Assembly: GCA_020723285.1 (NCBI GenBank)
Contig: DYJE01000020.1
Location: 25,768 to 89,767 of the forward strand
Reading direction: 5' to 3'
DNA length: 64,000 nucleotides
Source of the DNA: Desulforapulum autotrophicum
GTDB taxonomy: Bacteria; Desulfobacterota; Desulfobacteria; Desulfobacterales; Desulfolunaceae
In this document: positions 9,364 to 18,172 of the stretch, piece by piece
How positions within the stretch are numbered: position 1 is the stretch's first letter
Layout of the letters: each line of letters opens with the position of its first letter
The notes under the pieces: generated by a model
What the model saw: only the letters and a program-made list of their open reading frames with translations
Databases searched by the model: none
Told to the model about the DNA's origin: nothing
Made by a program: the position numbers and the translations under genes

Positions 9364-10824
9364 TCACTCACAAATGACCCGGCTTTCACTGGGTAGCATG
9401 GCGCTGTGGGCTTCGATACTGATGGTGATGCCGCGCTTTTCCTCGATGGCCAGGATCTCCGCCCGTTTTTTGTTCAGAAGGTACGAGGCCACGTCCGGGG
9501 GCACGAAACCCTTGGCCTGGGTGATGCCTTCCTTGAGGATCTCCAGGTTGAGCTTGCGCAGGAAAGACAGGGCGAACGCCTCGGTTGAAAGAACCATGCC
9601 TTTGCCGTTGCAGTGTTTGCAGGTGACGAAATTGCCGAATTCAATGGGTGGACGGATGCGCTGCCGTGACATTTCCATGAGGCCGAACTGGGAAATCCGG
9701 CTGATTTTGCTGCGGGCCTTGTCTTCCTTGAGGAAATTCTTGAAGCTTCCTTCCACGGCGATTTTGTTTTTGGCGTCCTTCATGTCGATGAAGTCGATGA
9801 CGATGAGGCCTCCAAGGTCCCTTAGCCGAAGCTGGCGCGCGATTTCCTCCGCCGCCTCCAGATTGGTCTGGCGGGCTGTTTCCTCGATGTTCCGGCTTTT
9901 GGTGGATTTTCCGGAGTTCACGTCGATGGCCACCAGGGCCTCGGTCTGGTCGATGACGATGGAGCCGCCGGAGGGCAGGGGCACCCGGCTTTCAAAGATT
10001 GACGCAATCTGGTTTTCCAGCTGGAACTTGGTGAAAATCGGTTTGTCGCCTTTGTGCTGCCGGACCAGGTTCACCTGCTTGGGAGAGATGAGCTTCAGAA
10101 ACGCCTTCACCTCTTTCAGGATGTTGGGGTCGTCGATGAGGATTTCCGACACGTCCGGCGTGAGATAATCCCGGATGGCCCTGACGGAGAGCTCCATTTC
10201 CTTGAACAGAAGGCTGGGGGCCGGATCTTTTTCCGCATTTCTGTTGATGTCTTTCCAGAGTTTCATCAGATAGTTGAAATCTTTGACCATCATGGTTTTC
10301 GTGGCGTTTTCTCCCGCCGTGCGGATGATGAGCCCGTAGCCTTCGGGCAGTTTCAGATGGGTCATGATTTCTTTGAGTCGGGTCCGTTCGCTTTCATCGT
10401 CGATCTGGCGTGACACCCCTTTGTTGTCGCTGCCCGGCATCAGGACCACATGACGACCGGGAAGGGAGATGAAGGTGGTGAGCATGGCCCCTTTTTTGGC
10501 CGAAGGGTCCTTGGTGACCTGAACGATGAGTTCCTGGCCCCGTTTAATGATCTTTTTAAGGCTCCGGTCACCCGACGGGTTGTCCTGAAAGTAGTCGCTG
10601 TGGATTTCCTGCATCTGGAGAAAACCGTGACGGTCTGTTCCGAAATCCACGAAAACAGCCTGGAGACTGGGTTCAATCCGTGTGACGATGCCTTTATAAA
10701 TATTGCCCTGGACGCTTTCTTTGGCTGTGGTTTCTGAATGGAACTCTTCAAGCTTGGATTCGTTGACCCTCGCAATCCGGCACTCTTCGGAATCAACGGC
10801 GTTGATGAGAATTTTTCTTGCCAT
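9364..10824 (-). CDS. rng: Ribonuclease G
   Basis: RNase E/G-family endoribonuclease (486 residues), which cuts single-stranded AU-rich RNA and matures 16S rRNA. The N-terminal S1 domain starts in GNIYKGIVTRIEPSLQAVFVDFG. The catalytic DNase-I-like acidic motifs appear in ALVAIDVNSG and LGGLIVIDFIDM, and the zinc-link cysteines in CKHCNGKG. It lacks the long C-terminal degradosome scaffold of RNase E, so RNase G is preferred. Its S1 region contains an insertion of about 60 residues (around 60-130), common in deltaproteobacterial homologues as far as I recall. Confidence 0.95.
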   Translation of the reverse strand: MARKILINAVDSEECRIARVNESKLEEFHSETTAKESVQGNIYKGIVTRIEPSLQAVFVDFGTDRHGFLQMQEIHSDYFQDNPSGDRSLKKIIKRGQELIVQVTKDPSAKKGAMLTTFISLPGRHVVLMPGSDNKGVSRQIDDESERTRLKEIMTHLKLPEGYGLIIRTAGENATKTMMVKDFNYLMKLWKDINRNAEKDPAPSLLFKEMELSVRAIRDYLTPDVSEILIDDPNILKEVKAFLKLISPKQVNLVRQHKGDKPIFTKFQLENQIASIFESRVPLPSGGSIVIDQTEALVAIDVNSGKSTKSRNIEETARQTNLEAAEEIARQLRLRDLGGLIVIDFIDMKDAKNKIAVEGSFKNFLKEDKARSKISRISQFGLMEMSRQRIRPPIEFGNFVTCKHCNGKGMVLSTEAFALSFLRKLNLEILKEGITQAKGFVPPDVASYLLNKKRAEILAIEEKRGITISIEAHSAMLPSESRVICE

Positions 10825-10948
10825 AAGGTTATTGTCTGGTTACCTCCGATTGGGATAGTGAATGACGATGTGTCATGATTTGTGTGTAAAAAAAAGAATT
10901 TAAGCTTATATATGTCCAACGGGCCGATTTTGCAAGAAAAATGTCCGG

Positions 10949-11275
10949 TCACCGTGGATTAGGGGGTTCATCGTCTCCGTTCCATGGATACAGTTCAGCC
11001 GTGGTCGCTCCCCATCCTCCGGTTTCAAGCTGGCCGGAAGTGAAGGAACGGACATGGGGATGGTTTTCGAGAATCCCGCGCACCCGTTCTTTCTGAACGC
11101 CTTTGCCTTTGCCATGGATGATGCGGACAGACAGGATGCCCTGTTTGCGGCAGGCCCGTATGTATTCAAGGACGAGATCGGGAATGTCGGCGGGTTTGAA
11201 CGCGTGAAGGTCGATGGAATCCGTGATGGGAACCACCACCGGCTCGTCCGGCCAGAAATTTTCGTCGTCAGTCAT
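10949..11275 (-). CDS. Smr-domain protein
   Basis: A 108-residue protein that is almost entirely a small MutS-related (Smr) domain: IDLHAFKPADIPDLVLEYI, the core VRIIHGKGKGVQKERVRGIL, and a closing GWGATTAELYP. Smr domains nick branched DNA or cleave RNA, and in other bacteria stand-alone versions act on collided ribosomes. The ATG at 11,275 is chosen because it begins just before the conserved domain and overlaps the upstream response-regulator gene by eight bases, which suggests co-translation. The upstream in-frame alternative would add 22 residues lying inside that gene. Confidence 0.85.
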   Translation of the reverse strand: MTDDENFWPDEPVVVPITDSIDLHAFKPADIPDLVLEYIRACRKQGILSVRIIHGKGKGVQKERVRGILENHPHVRSFTSGQLETGGWGATTAELYPWNGDDEPPNPR

Positions 11276-11993
11276 GGTCGAAAATGTAGCCCACGGATCT
11301 CCGGCTCTTGAAATATTCGGGATTCTTGGGATCTTTTTCAAAGTATTTTCTGAAGCGGACCAGGAAGTTGTCCACGGTCCGCGTGGTCATGTTCCGGGTG
11401 TAGCCCCAGCCGATTTCAAGGAGCTTCTGACGTGACAGGGCTTTTCCCCGGTTGGCCACAAAGAGTTTCAGCAGCTTGATTTCCTGTTCGGTGAGGAAGA
11501 TTTTACCCGCCATGCACTGGGCCGTGGAATCCACGAAATCGATTTCATTGTCACCGAAACGGTAGAGACGGCCCTGTGCCCCGATTTTTTCAGCACCGGA
11601 CAGGTCGTTGCTTTTGTACATGGTGACGCGGGTAAGCATGCGCTCCACCCGGAGCAGGAATTCTTCCAGGTCGAAGGGTTTGGCCAGGTAGTCGTCCACG
11701 CCGTGCTTGAGGCCTTCGATCTTGTCGGCCTGGGTGCTTCTGGCCGACAGGATGAGGATGGGGATTTTCTGGTCTTCCAGACGAATGTTCCGAAGAACCG
11801 AAATTCCGTCGATCCGGGGGAGCATGATGTCAAGGACGATGAGGTCCGGCCGCCAGGATTTCCAGAGGTCAAGGGCCGACACCCCGTCGGCGGCGATGAC
11901 CGCTTCGTAACCCTGGAGGGTCAGGTTGAGTTTGAGGCCGTCGGCGATGTGCTCTTCGTCTTCAACGATCAGAATGCGTCTTTTATCGTTCAT
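11268..11993 (-). CDS. OmpR-family response regulator
   Basis: A 241-residue DNA-binding response regulator. The receiver domain (about 6-118) has the acidic pocket EDEE, phospho-acceptor Asp55 in LIVLDIMLPRIDG, and the conserved Lys in LAKPFDLEE. The winged-helix output domain (about 145-240) contains FLTEQEIKLLKLFVANRG and RTVDNFLVRFRKYFE. The kinase gene ends nine bases upstream, so they form a two-component pair; the downstream Smr gene overlaps it. The signal and the target genes are unknown. Confidence 0.95.
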   Translation of the reverse strand: MNDKRRILIVEDEEHIADGLKLNLTLQGYEAVIAADGVSALDLWKSWRPDLIVLDIMLPRIDGISVLRNIRLEDQKIPILILSARSTQADKIEGLKHGVDDYLAKPFDLEEFLLRVERMLTRVTMYKSNDLSGAEKIGAQGRLYRFGDNEIDFVDSTAQCMAGKIFLTEQEIKLLKLFVANRGKALSRQKLLEIGWGYTRNMTTRTVDNFLVRFRKYFEKDPKNPEYFKSRRSVGYIFDHD

Positions 11994-12002
11994 AGTGAGT
12001 TC

Positions 12003-13052
12003 TCACGTGCGTTTGAGTTTCTGGATCACCGAGAAAATCGGCAGGGTCACCACGAATTCGCTGCCTTTTCCGGGGCCGGGACTTTTTACAGTGATGTCCC
12101 CTCCGTGGATTTTCGTGATGATACTGACCAGGTAAAGTCCAAGCCCGCTTCCCTCTGCGTTGCTGGCTGAGGATGGACCGGCCTGGTAAAATTTCCGGAA
12201 TATTTTGTTCATGTCTTTTTTTTCGATGCCGATGCCGTTGTCCTTGAAGCTGATGGAAAGGGTGTTCAGCCGGGCCGTGAACCGTATGTCCACGAAAGGC
12301 GTCTCGCAGTGATTGTACTTCATGGCGTTTTTGATGATGTTCATGAACAGCATTTCAAACAGAGCGATGTCCAGGGCAAGGACCACGGGTTTTTTCAGTT
12401 CGTTGTAGATGCGGAGGGTGCAGCCTGTGAAGAGGTGGTGGTTGTTTTTAAGAAAATCTTCGGTGAAGGCCACGATATCCGTGGAGATGGCTTTGCGTTC
12501 GTATTCATCGCTTTCCAGCCGCGCCAGGTGGAGGATGCTGCTGATGGTTCCCGAAAGCCGGCTCACGTCGGAAAGCATGTATTTCAGGTACTTTCTCTGG
12601 TCTTCTTTTGAAAGGTCGTGTTTTAAAAATGTTTCCAGATACAGCTTGAGGGAGGTTACAGGGGTTTTCAGTTCGTGGGTGAAGTTGTTGATGAAGTTCT
12701 GCTGGTAACTGTAGAGCTGGAGCACTTTCTGGTAATACACGAAGGTCATGAAAATGCCCGCCAGAATCACGCCGCCGATGAGGGTGAAAATCAGGGTGAC
12801 GATCCAGGTCCGGCTCTGAAAGATGAGAAAGGGGTCGAAATTCAGGCGGCCGATGAACTCCTCAAGGCCGTTTTTCACTTCGATGTACCAGTAGATGCAC
12901 AGAAAAAGGGTGATGCCCAGGGCCGCCATGGAGAACATGAAAAGGGCCGTGGGGTGGGGCAGCCACTTGTACCGGTTTACCATGATGTCGGTCAGCTTGA
13001 ACGTGTCTTTCACATCATCAGCCTCAGGAGTCCATCCGGAATCCTCTGTCAT
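12003..13052 (-). CDS. Sensor histidine kinase, two membrane helices
   Basis: A 349-residue membrane kinase paired with the response regulator downstream. Two membrane helices (about residues 35-56 and 83-106) enclose a very short periplasmic loop of about 27 residues, too small for a classical ligand domain. There is no obvious HAMP domain. The H-box is FTHELKTPVTSL (His126), followed by HATPase motifs DNGIGIEKKD and GSGLGLYLVSII. The ATG at 13,052 is preferred over an in-frame TTG at 13,097; neither has a strong Shine-Dalgarno. The short loop suggests it senses within the membrane or through a partner. Confidence 0.92.
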   Translation of the reverse strand: MTEDSGWTPEADDVKDTFKLTDIMVNRYKWLPHPTALFMFSMAALGITLFLCIYWYIEVKNGLEEFIGRLNFDPFLIFQSRTWIVTLIFTLIGGVILAGIFMTFVYYQKVLQLYSYQQNFINNFTHELKTPVTSLKLYLETFLKHDLSKEDQRKYLKYMLSDVSRLSGTISSILHLARLESDEYERKAISTDIVAFTEDFLKNNHHLFTGCTLRIYNELKKPVVLALDIALFEMLFMNIIKNAMKYNHCETPFVDIRFTARLNTLSISFKDNGIGIEKKDMNKIFRKFYQAGPSSASNAEGSGLGLYLVSIITKIHGGDITVKSPGPGKGSEFVVTLPIFSVIQKLKRT

Positions 13053-13163
13053 TGTTTGGATAAAATTCGTTTGTCGACGAACAGTTATAATATTCAAGGG
13101 ATTTGTTGAAGAACACTATAGGGTATTCTGCGGGAATAGACAACAGCATTGATCGGGTGCCGT

Positions 13164-13946
13164 TCAAGGTTTCCTGTAGATGCTGGGGGAAATCGTCATA
13201 AGCGGGGTTTTGATCCCCACCATGCTTTCGCTCTGCCCGAAGATGAACAGTCCGCCGGGTTTGAGGGCTTTGACCATGTCATCCATCACTTTCTGCTTGG
13301 TGGGCAGATCGAAGTAGATCATCACGTTCCGGCAGAAAATGATGTTGTATTCCGACTGAGGGGGCGTTCCGGTGACCAGGTTGTATTTTCCGAAGGTGAT
13401 GTGCTCTTTCACGCAATCCTTGATTCGAATTTTGTTGATGCTGTGGTTGACACCTTTCTGGAAATATTTTCTCAACAGATCCGGCGGAACGGCCCGTGCC
13501 CGGTCCATGGGGTAGACTCCCCGGTTAGCTGTTTCAAGGATGGTGTCTGAAATATCCGAGGCGTAAATCCTGAAACTGAAACCGTTTTCTATAAGCTGGA
13601 TGGCGATGGTGTAGGCTTCTTCGCCGCTGGATGAGGCAGCGCTCCAGATTTTGAGACTTCTGGACCGGTCCATGGTCTTGATGATAAACTCGCAATGCTT
13701 GTTTTCCCGGAAGAAATACGTGTGATTGGTGGTGATTCCATCGATAAAACGCTTGAATTCCTCGCTGTCCTGATCGATGCGGTGGATGTAGTCTGTGACG
13801 GATGTGATTTTGGTGGCCCTCAGACGTTTGGCGATCCGGGCTTTCAGAAGGTCTTTCTTGTTGTCGGTGAGATGGATTCCCGAGACTCTGTACACGGTGT
13901 CGGAGAGGCTTCGAAATTGTTTTTCTGTGATGTGTGTATCGTACAC
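13164..13946 (-). CDS. CheR-type protein-glutamate methyltransferase
   Basis: A 260-residue CheR-family enzyme that uses S-adenosylmethionine to methylate glutamates on chemoreceptors or related signalling proteins. The N-terminal helical domain (about 5-65) includes IHLTDNKKDLLKARIAKRL, and the catalytic part has IWSAASSSGEEAYTIAI, YASDISDTILETA and NIIFCRNVMIYF. The start is GTG with GGGGGAT upstream. There is no CheB, CheA or receptor gene nearby, so its methylation target is not evident; this is an orphan cheR next to a two-component pair. Confidence 0.92.
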   Translation of the reverse strand: MYDTHITEKQFRSLSDTVYRVSGIHLTDNKKDLLKARIAKRLRATKITSVTDYIHRIDQDSEEFKRFIDGITTNHTYFFRENKHCEFIIKTMDRSRSLKIWSAASSSGEEAYTIAIQLIENGFSFRIYASDISDTILETANRGVYPMDRARAVPPDLLRKYFQKGVNHSINKIRIKDCVKEHITFGKYNLVTGTPPQSEYNIIFCRNVMIYFDLPTKQKVMDDMVKALKPGGLFIFGQSESMVGIKTPLMTISPSIYRKP

Positions 13947-14009
13947 GTTGGTATCCCCCGATTCGGAAAAATGATTGTACTGATAAATAACACGGTTATC
14001 ATGGGTTTA

Positions 14010-14738
14010 TCAATATCCGGCCGAATACATTTTCTCCACTTCGTCACTGTATATTCCGTGACTTTTAAAAATGATCAGCGGTTTTTCAACGTTCGGGCAG
14101 GAAATCCGGCCTTTGATGGACTCCACAAGGATACGGGTGGGTGGCCCGGCCTTTATAGGGTGGACCATGCGAATCCGTTCCGGACCGAATCCATGATCGG
14201 CAAGTTCTGTCAGCAGTTCATCCAGTCTGTTGAAAGGATAGATCACGGAAAACCGGCCGTCAGGCGTGAGGAGTTCCGAGGCCTTGGACACGAGCCTTGA
14301 AAGATCCACGGTGATTTCATGTCTGGCCAAAGCTTTTTCACGCATCGGATTGAGGCGGCCGTTTTTTTGGGGGATATACGGAGGATTGGACATCACGCAT
14401 CCTGGCTGTACTTTGAAATCATCGGTGGTGAGCCTGTTCAAATCGTCATGGATGATATGTATCCGCATGTCCAGTCCGTTGATTGTCGCGTTTTTCTTGG
14501 CAAGTGCCGCCAGGCCGGGCTGAATTTCCACGCCGGTCACGGTGAGGTCGGGGAAGCGGTAGGCGAGAATGAGGGGAATGATTCCCGAGCCTGTGCCGAG
14601 ATCCACGACGGTTTCTCCCGTGGGGTGAGAGCTGAAATGGGCGAGAAGAACGGAATCGACGGTAAACCGGTAGCCGTTTCTGGGCTGTCTGAGGGTCAGT
14701 GCACCGTCAAACAGGCTGTCGCTGGTATAATCGTCCAT
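14010..14738 (-). CDS. TrmN6-like adenine-N6 methyltransferase
   Basis: A class I SAM-dependent methyltransferase of the TrmN6/YfiC group, which methylates A37 of tRNA-Val1 in E. coli. Seen are the characteristic opening LTLRQPRNGYRFTVDSVLLAHF, motif I VVDLGTGSGIIPLI, and the amino-methyltransferase signature NPPY in CVMSNPPYIP. The ATG at 14,738 gives 242 residues; an in-frame TTG at 14,750 overlaps the dciA stop (TTGA) and could be used by coupling. Substrate assignment rests on family likeness. Confidence 0.85.
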   Translation of the reverse strand: MDDYTSDSLFDGALTLRQPRNGYRFTVDSVLLAHFSSHPTGETVVDLGTGSGIIPLILAYRFPDLTVTGVEIQPGLAALAKKNATINGLDMRIHIIHDDLNRLTTDDFKVQPGCVMSNPPYIPQKNGRLNPMREKALARHEITVDLSRLVSKASELLTPDGRFSVIYPFNRLDELLTELADHGFGPERIRMVHPIKAGPPTRILVESIKGRISCPNVEKPLIIFKSHGIYSDEVEKMYSAGY

Positions 14739-14746
14739 GAACTGAT

Positions 14747-15058
14747 TCAAAGGGTGCCGATTTTGAACGTCAGATCTCTCACCATCTCCGAGCCGAGAGC
14801 CAGATTCAGTTTTGCCATCAGGTCTTTTTTATGAAAATTCAAGTGGTAAAGCCAGGATGAACTTGAAACGTGAACGAGAAGAAGGTGGCCCTTGAACGAA
14901 AAAGGTCGGCTGTTTTTAGCCACAGCGTCTCCCACGGCGTTGTCCCAGATGTCCCAGATGCGCATCATCTCACCGTCTCCGCCGCTTCGGCAGGCCTTGA
15001 GAGATGAATTAAGGATCGAGCCGATGTGCATCATGGTTTTGTCATGGTTTTTTTTCAT
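14747..15058 (-). CDS. dciA: DciA-like (DUF721) protein
   Basis: A 103-residue DUF721 protein. DciA is the ancestral bacterial loader of the replicative helicase DnaB. The KH-like core is visible around WDIWDNAVGDAVAKNSRPFS and HLLLVHVSSSSWLYHLNFHK, with the closing MVRDLTFKIGTL. An ATG at 15,058 is used; an in-frame TTG lies seven codons upstream. No good Shine-Dalgarno is seen for either. It overlaps or abuts the methyltransferase gene downstream. Confidence 0.8.
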   Translation of the reverse strand: MKKNHDKTMMHIGSILNSSLKACRSGGDGEMMRIWDIWDNAVGDAVAKNSRPFSFKGHLLLVHVSSSSWLYHLNFHKKDLMAKLNLALGSEMVRDLTFKIGTL

Positions 15059-15285
15059 GGCCAGAAGATTACTGAACAAGTGAAAGGTCTGTCAAGGAAA
15101 ACAAGGGGCTTGTTTGCGTGTCGTGAATACCGGAGACGGGGGAGCCCAAAGGCTTTTTATCTTGAAATGTCCGGGAAATCATGTAAAAACATAACTCTTT
15201 AAATTCACAGGACGAAGGGTCCGGATCTGTCTGGATGCTTTTACTGATCAATGATCGGGTTATCCGATGAAACAGGCTGAGGTTT

Positions 15286-16323
15286 ATGAACTGGGACTGG
15301 GAAAAACTGCGGGAACAGCAGCAGCGCTATAAAAAAAGCCAGGGAGGAAGCGGAGGGGGAGGCAGTGAAGTGCCGCCGCCTATTGACGATCTCGTCGGCA
15401 ATTTCAAGAAATTCAAAATGCCCGGCGGTTTTCTGGCCGGGCTGCTTATCGCCCTGTTTCTGGGTACGTCCATGATTTACACCATCAAGTCCAATGAGGT
15501 GGGGGTCATCCAGCGTTTCGGGCGTTTTGTACGGAAAACCCAGCCGGGTCTCCATTTTAAGCTGCCTGTGGGCATAGAAAAACTGACCAAAATCAAAACC
15601 GATCTTATTTATAAGGAAGAGTTCGGCTATTCCGGCGGCGATGTGAACGAGATGACCCTGATGCTGACCGGAGACCTCAATGTGGCTCTTGTTCCCTGGC
15701 TCGTTCAGTATCAGATTTACAAACCGGAAAAATATCTGTTCAAGGTCCATGCGCCCGAGAACCTCCTGAGGGATCTGGCCCAGGCATCCATGCGTCTTGT
15801 GGTTGGAGACCGGAGCGTTGACGAAGTGATCATCAAACGCGACGAAATCGCCAATGCCTGCAAGGAGATCCTCCAGAAAGAGCTGGATCTTGCCGAAACG
15901 GGTTTGAAGGTCGTGACCATCGAAATGAAGAAGACCAATGTGCCCGAACCCGTTCAGCCCTCCTTCAACGAGGTGAACAAGGCCCAGCAGGAAAAGGAGA
16001 CCATGATCTACAAGGCCAACGAGGAGTACAACAAGGCCATTCCTGCGGCTTTGGGCGAGGCTCAGAGAACGGTCCTTGAAGCCGAGGGATACGCTCTGGA
16101 CATCGTGAACCGGGCCGAAGGCGATGCGGCACGTTTCATGGCCATGTACAAAGAATACGCACGAGCCAAGGATGTGACCACACGGCGGATTTACCTTGAA
16201 AAACTCGGAGAGCTTCTCCCGAAAATCGGGAAAAAGTACATCGTGGATTCAAAGCAGAAAAACATTCTGCCTTTGCTTAACATGGGTCTGCCGGTCAAAC
16301 CCGAGGGGGAAACGACGAAATGA
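15286..16323 (+). CDS. hflK: FtsH protease modulator HflK
   Basis: HflK (345 residues), an SPFH/band-7 protein that with HflC forms a cage around the FtsH protease in the inner membrane. A short cytoplasmic Gly-rich tail precedes one membrane helix (about 47-66), then the SPFH domain (SNEVGVIQRFGRFVRKTQPGLHFKLP), and a long helical region (QQEKETMIYKANEEYNKAIPAA, EAEGYALDIVNRAEGDAARF). The stop codon overlaps the hflC start (ATGA). The gene is divergent from dciA, with a roughly 200-base intergenic region. Confidence 0.95.
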   Translation: MNWDWEKLREQQQRYKKSQGGSGGGGSEVPPPIDDLVGNFKKFKMPGGFLAGLLIALFLGTSMIYTIKSNEVGVIQRFGRFVRKTQPGLHFKLPVGIEKLTKIKTDLIYKEEFGYSGGDVNEMTLMLTGDLNVALVPWLVQYQIYKPEKYLFKVHAPENLLRDLAQASMRLVVGDRSVDEVIIKRDEIANACKEILQKELDLAETGLKVVTIEMKKTNVPEPVQPSFNEVNKAQQEKETMIYKANEEYNKAIPAALGEAQRTVLEAEGYALDIVNRAEGDAARFMAMYKEYARAKDVTTRRIYLEKLGELLPKIGKKYIVDSKQKNILPLLNMGLPVKPEGETTK

Positions 16324-17267
16324 AATATAACGGATGGGTTCTGACACCCCTTGTCATCCTGGTTTTTATCCTGCTTTTTTCCCTGTACACCGTGGATGAA
16401 ACCCAGCAGGCTGTGATCACCCGGTTTGGAAAAGTTCAGGGTGAACCGGTGGAGGATGCCGGGATTCATATGAAGATGCCTTTTGTGGACATGGTGAATT
16501 ACTACCCCAAAACCCTTCTGGAATGGGACGGTGAACGGGGAGAAATCCCGACGAAAAATAAAACATACATATGGGTCGACGCCTTTGCACGGTGGAGAAT
16601 TTCAGACCCTGTCAAGTTCCTGAAAAACTGTGAGAGCGTCAAGAATGCCATCGGCATAATCGGTGACATCATCGACCCCTCGGTGAAAAACGCCATTGCG
16701 GGTTACGACCTGATCGAAGCCGTGAGAAACACCAACCGTGAATTTGATTACAAAGTGGCCGATGTGGAACTTGTTTCAGGCAAGATGAACACCGAACGGG
16801 TGAATTACACCATCGCCGTGGGCCGGGAAAAGATCACTGTGCAGATTCTCGCCCAGGCCAAGGCGAAACTGGTGGGGTACGGCATCGATCTGGTGGATGT
16901 GAAAATCAAGAGGATCAATTACCGGGATGACGTTCAGCGGTCGGTTTACGACCGAATGATCGCCGAGCGGGCGCAGATCGTGGAGAAGTTCAGGTCCGAG
17001 GGGCGAGGAGAGGCCCAGAAGATCAAGGGTGACAAGGAAAAAGAGCTGAAGAGGATCACATCGGAAGCGTATAAGAAAGCCGAGATGATCAAAGGCAAGG
17101 CGGATGCAACGGTCACAAGGATCTACGCCAATGCTTTCGGATCGGATCCGGAATTCTACTCGTTCGTCAAGTCTCTTGAGATTTACAACAAGAGCCTGGA
17201 CAAGGACAGCACGCTGATCCTGTCCACGGATTCCGAATTGCTGAAATACCTGAATAAAAGACGGTAG
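16320..17267 (+). CDS. hflC: FtsH protease modulator HflC
   Basis: HflC (315 residues), partner of HflK. One N-terminal membrane helix (about 6-24) leads into the SPFH domain (DETQQAVITRFGKVQGEPVEDAGIHMKMPF). Diagnostic family stretches are VDAFARWRISDPVKFL, GIDLVDVKIKRINYRDDVQRSVYDRMIAERAQ and EGRGEAQKIKGDKEKEL, ending in DSELLKYL. It overlaps hflK by four bases and is followed by two hairpins, the second an intrinsic terminator. Confidence 0.96.
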   Translation: MKYNGWVLTPLVILVFILLFSLYTVDETQQAVITRFGKVQGEPVEDAGIHMKMPFVDMVNYYPKTLLEWDGERGEIPTKNKTYIWVDAFARWRISDPVKFLKNCESVKNAIGIIGDIIDPSVKNAIAGYDLIEAVRNTNREFDYKVADVELVSGKMNTERVNYTIAVGREKITVQILAQAKAKLVGYGIDLVDVKIKRINYRDDVQRSVYDRMIAERAQIVEKFRSEGRGEAQKIKGDKEKELKRITSEAYKKAEMIKGKADATVTRIYANAFGSDPEFYSFVKSLEIYNKSLDKDSTLILSTDSELLKYLNKRR

Positions 17268-17273
17268 GTGACG

Positions 17274-17348
17274 GCCCCGAAGAAGAACGGTTTCCGCGTC
17301 TTCGGGGCGGGCAAACAAAAAAAGCACCTTCAAGGCAGGTGCTTTTTT
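17274..17348. terminator. Double hairpin, bidirectional terminator after hflC
   Basis: Two stem-loops lie between the converging hflC and the small COX24-type gene. The first (17,274-17,308) has a ten-base stem GCCCCGAAGA/TCTTCGGGGC. The second (17,317-17,348) is a textbook intrinsic terminator: AAAAAAGCACCT paired with AGGTGCTTTTTT. The flanking A-run and T-run let it work in both directions. Confidence 0.9.
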
Positions 17349-17386
17349 CAGGCAACATATACAAAAGCAAAGAAAACGGCGAAGAA

Positions 17387-17485
17387 TTATTTGCCTTTTC
17401 TTCTCTGATGTCTTGTACGGGCTAACAGCTTTTTGTGTTTATGTTTGCGCATCTTTTTTCTTCTTTTTTTGATGACACTGCCCAA
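17387..17485 (-). CDS. AURKAIP1/COX24-type small basic protein
   Basis: A 32-residue, extremely basic protein starting MGSVIKKRRKKM and ending RTRHQRRKGK. This matches the short bacterial AURKAIP1/COX24-domain proteins, whose eukaryotic relatives are mitochondrial ribosome components. The start is TTG, fixed by an ideal GGAGG about seven bases upstream and by the conserved GSVIKKRR opening. It is on the minus strand and faces hflC across the bidirectional terminator. Almost half of its residues are Lys or Arg. A ribosome-linked role is inferred from the family only. Confidence 0.85.
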   Translation of the reverse strand: MGSVIKKRRKKMRKHKHKKLLARTRHQRRKGK

Positions 17486-17595
17486 AAGACCACCTCCATT
17501 CGTGTGTAGTATGTTTTAAACAATTCGAAACAGTAGCACCCTTTTCATTGATTTGTCCACAATTTTTTTAATTCAAGGGTGAGCGTGAAAACGGC

Positions 17596-18129
17596 ATGGG
17601 AAACGGACCGGCTGGCGTGATGAACGGACTTGAAACATTCAGTGAGCGCCAGATCGCAACGGTAAACCAGGCGGTCTGTCTTGCGGAGGATATCGTCAGT
17701 GAACATTACAAAATGTCCCAGGCCCAGTGGCTTCGAAATCGTTACGATGTGAAAACCCTTGTTCAGCTCGATGAATCGGAGATCGTTTTCGGTCCATATG
17801 CCCAGATTGTCAGGTATGCCGGCCGGAAAAGCGATTCCCAGCTGGGGTCAGGCATGTTTGACTTTTACAAGATCTGTCTGCAGGACCATGCGATTCTCAA
17901 GGCGTTGAAAGAGAATAAAAGGCTGAAAATAGAACCATTTCTTCTGTATATCATTGCCCATGAACTGATCCATGTGATTCGTTTCGGCCAGTTTATACAG
18001 TTTTTTGATGCGAATGACGAACAGAGGGGGGTCGAAGAGGAGTATGTCCATCAAAGGACAGAGGAAATTTTACGAAAAATCCACATGATCGGCATGGAGT
18101 ATGTTTTTGGATTCTATAAAACCTTTTGA
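17596..18129 (+). CDS. HELIH-motif protein of unknown function
   Basis: A 177-residue soluble protein with no signal peptide. It carries a zincin-like motif HELIH (residues 122-126) in a hydrophobic helix (YIIAHELIHVIRF), and a downstream EEEYVHQRTEEIL helix (about 147-159) could supply a third zinc ligand. It is therefore a candidate cytoplasmic metallopeptidase, but I recognise no named family. An ATG at 17,620 would shorten it by eight residues. It lies between the COX24-type gene and the FmdB gene. Confidence 0.75.
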   Translation: MGNGPAGVMNGLETFSERQIATVNQAVCLAEDIVSEHYKMSQAQWLRNRYDVKTLVQLDESEIVFGPYAQIVRYAGRKSDSQLGSGMFDFYKICLQDHAILKALKENKRLKIEPFLLYIIAHELIHVIRFGQFIQFFDANDEQRGVEEEYVHQRTEEILRKIHMIGMEYVFGFYKTF

Positions 18130-18172
18130 TTTCGTTCATGAAATATTCGCTGATATTTTTTTGGGGCTCTGG

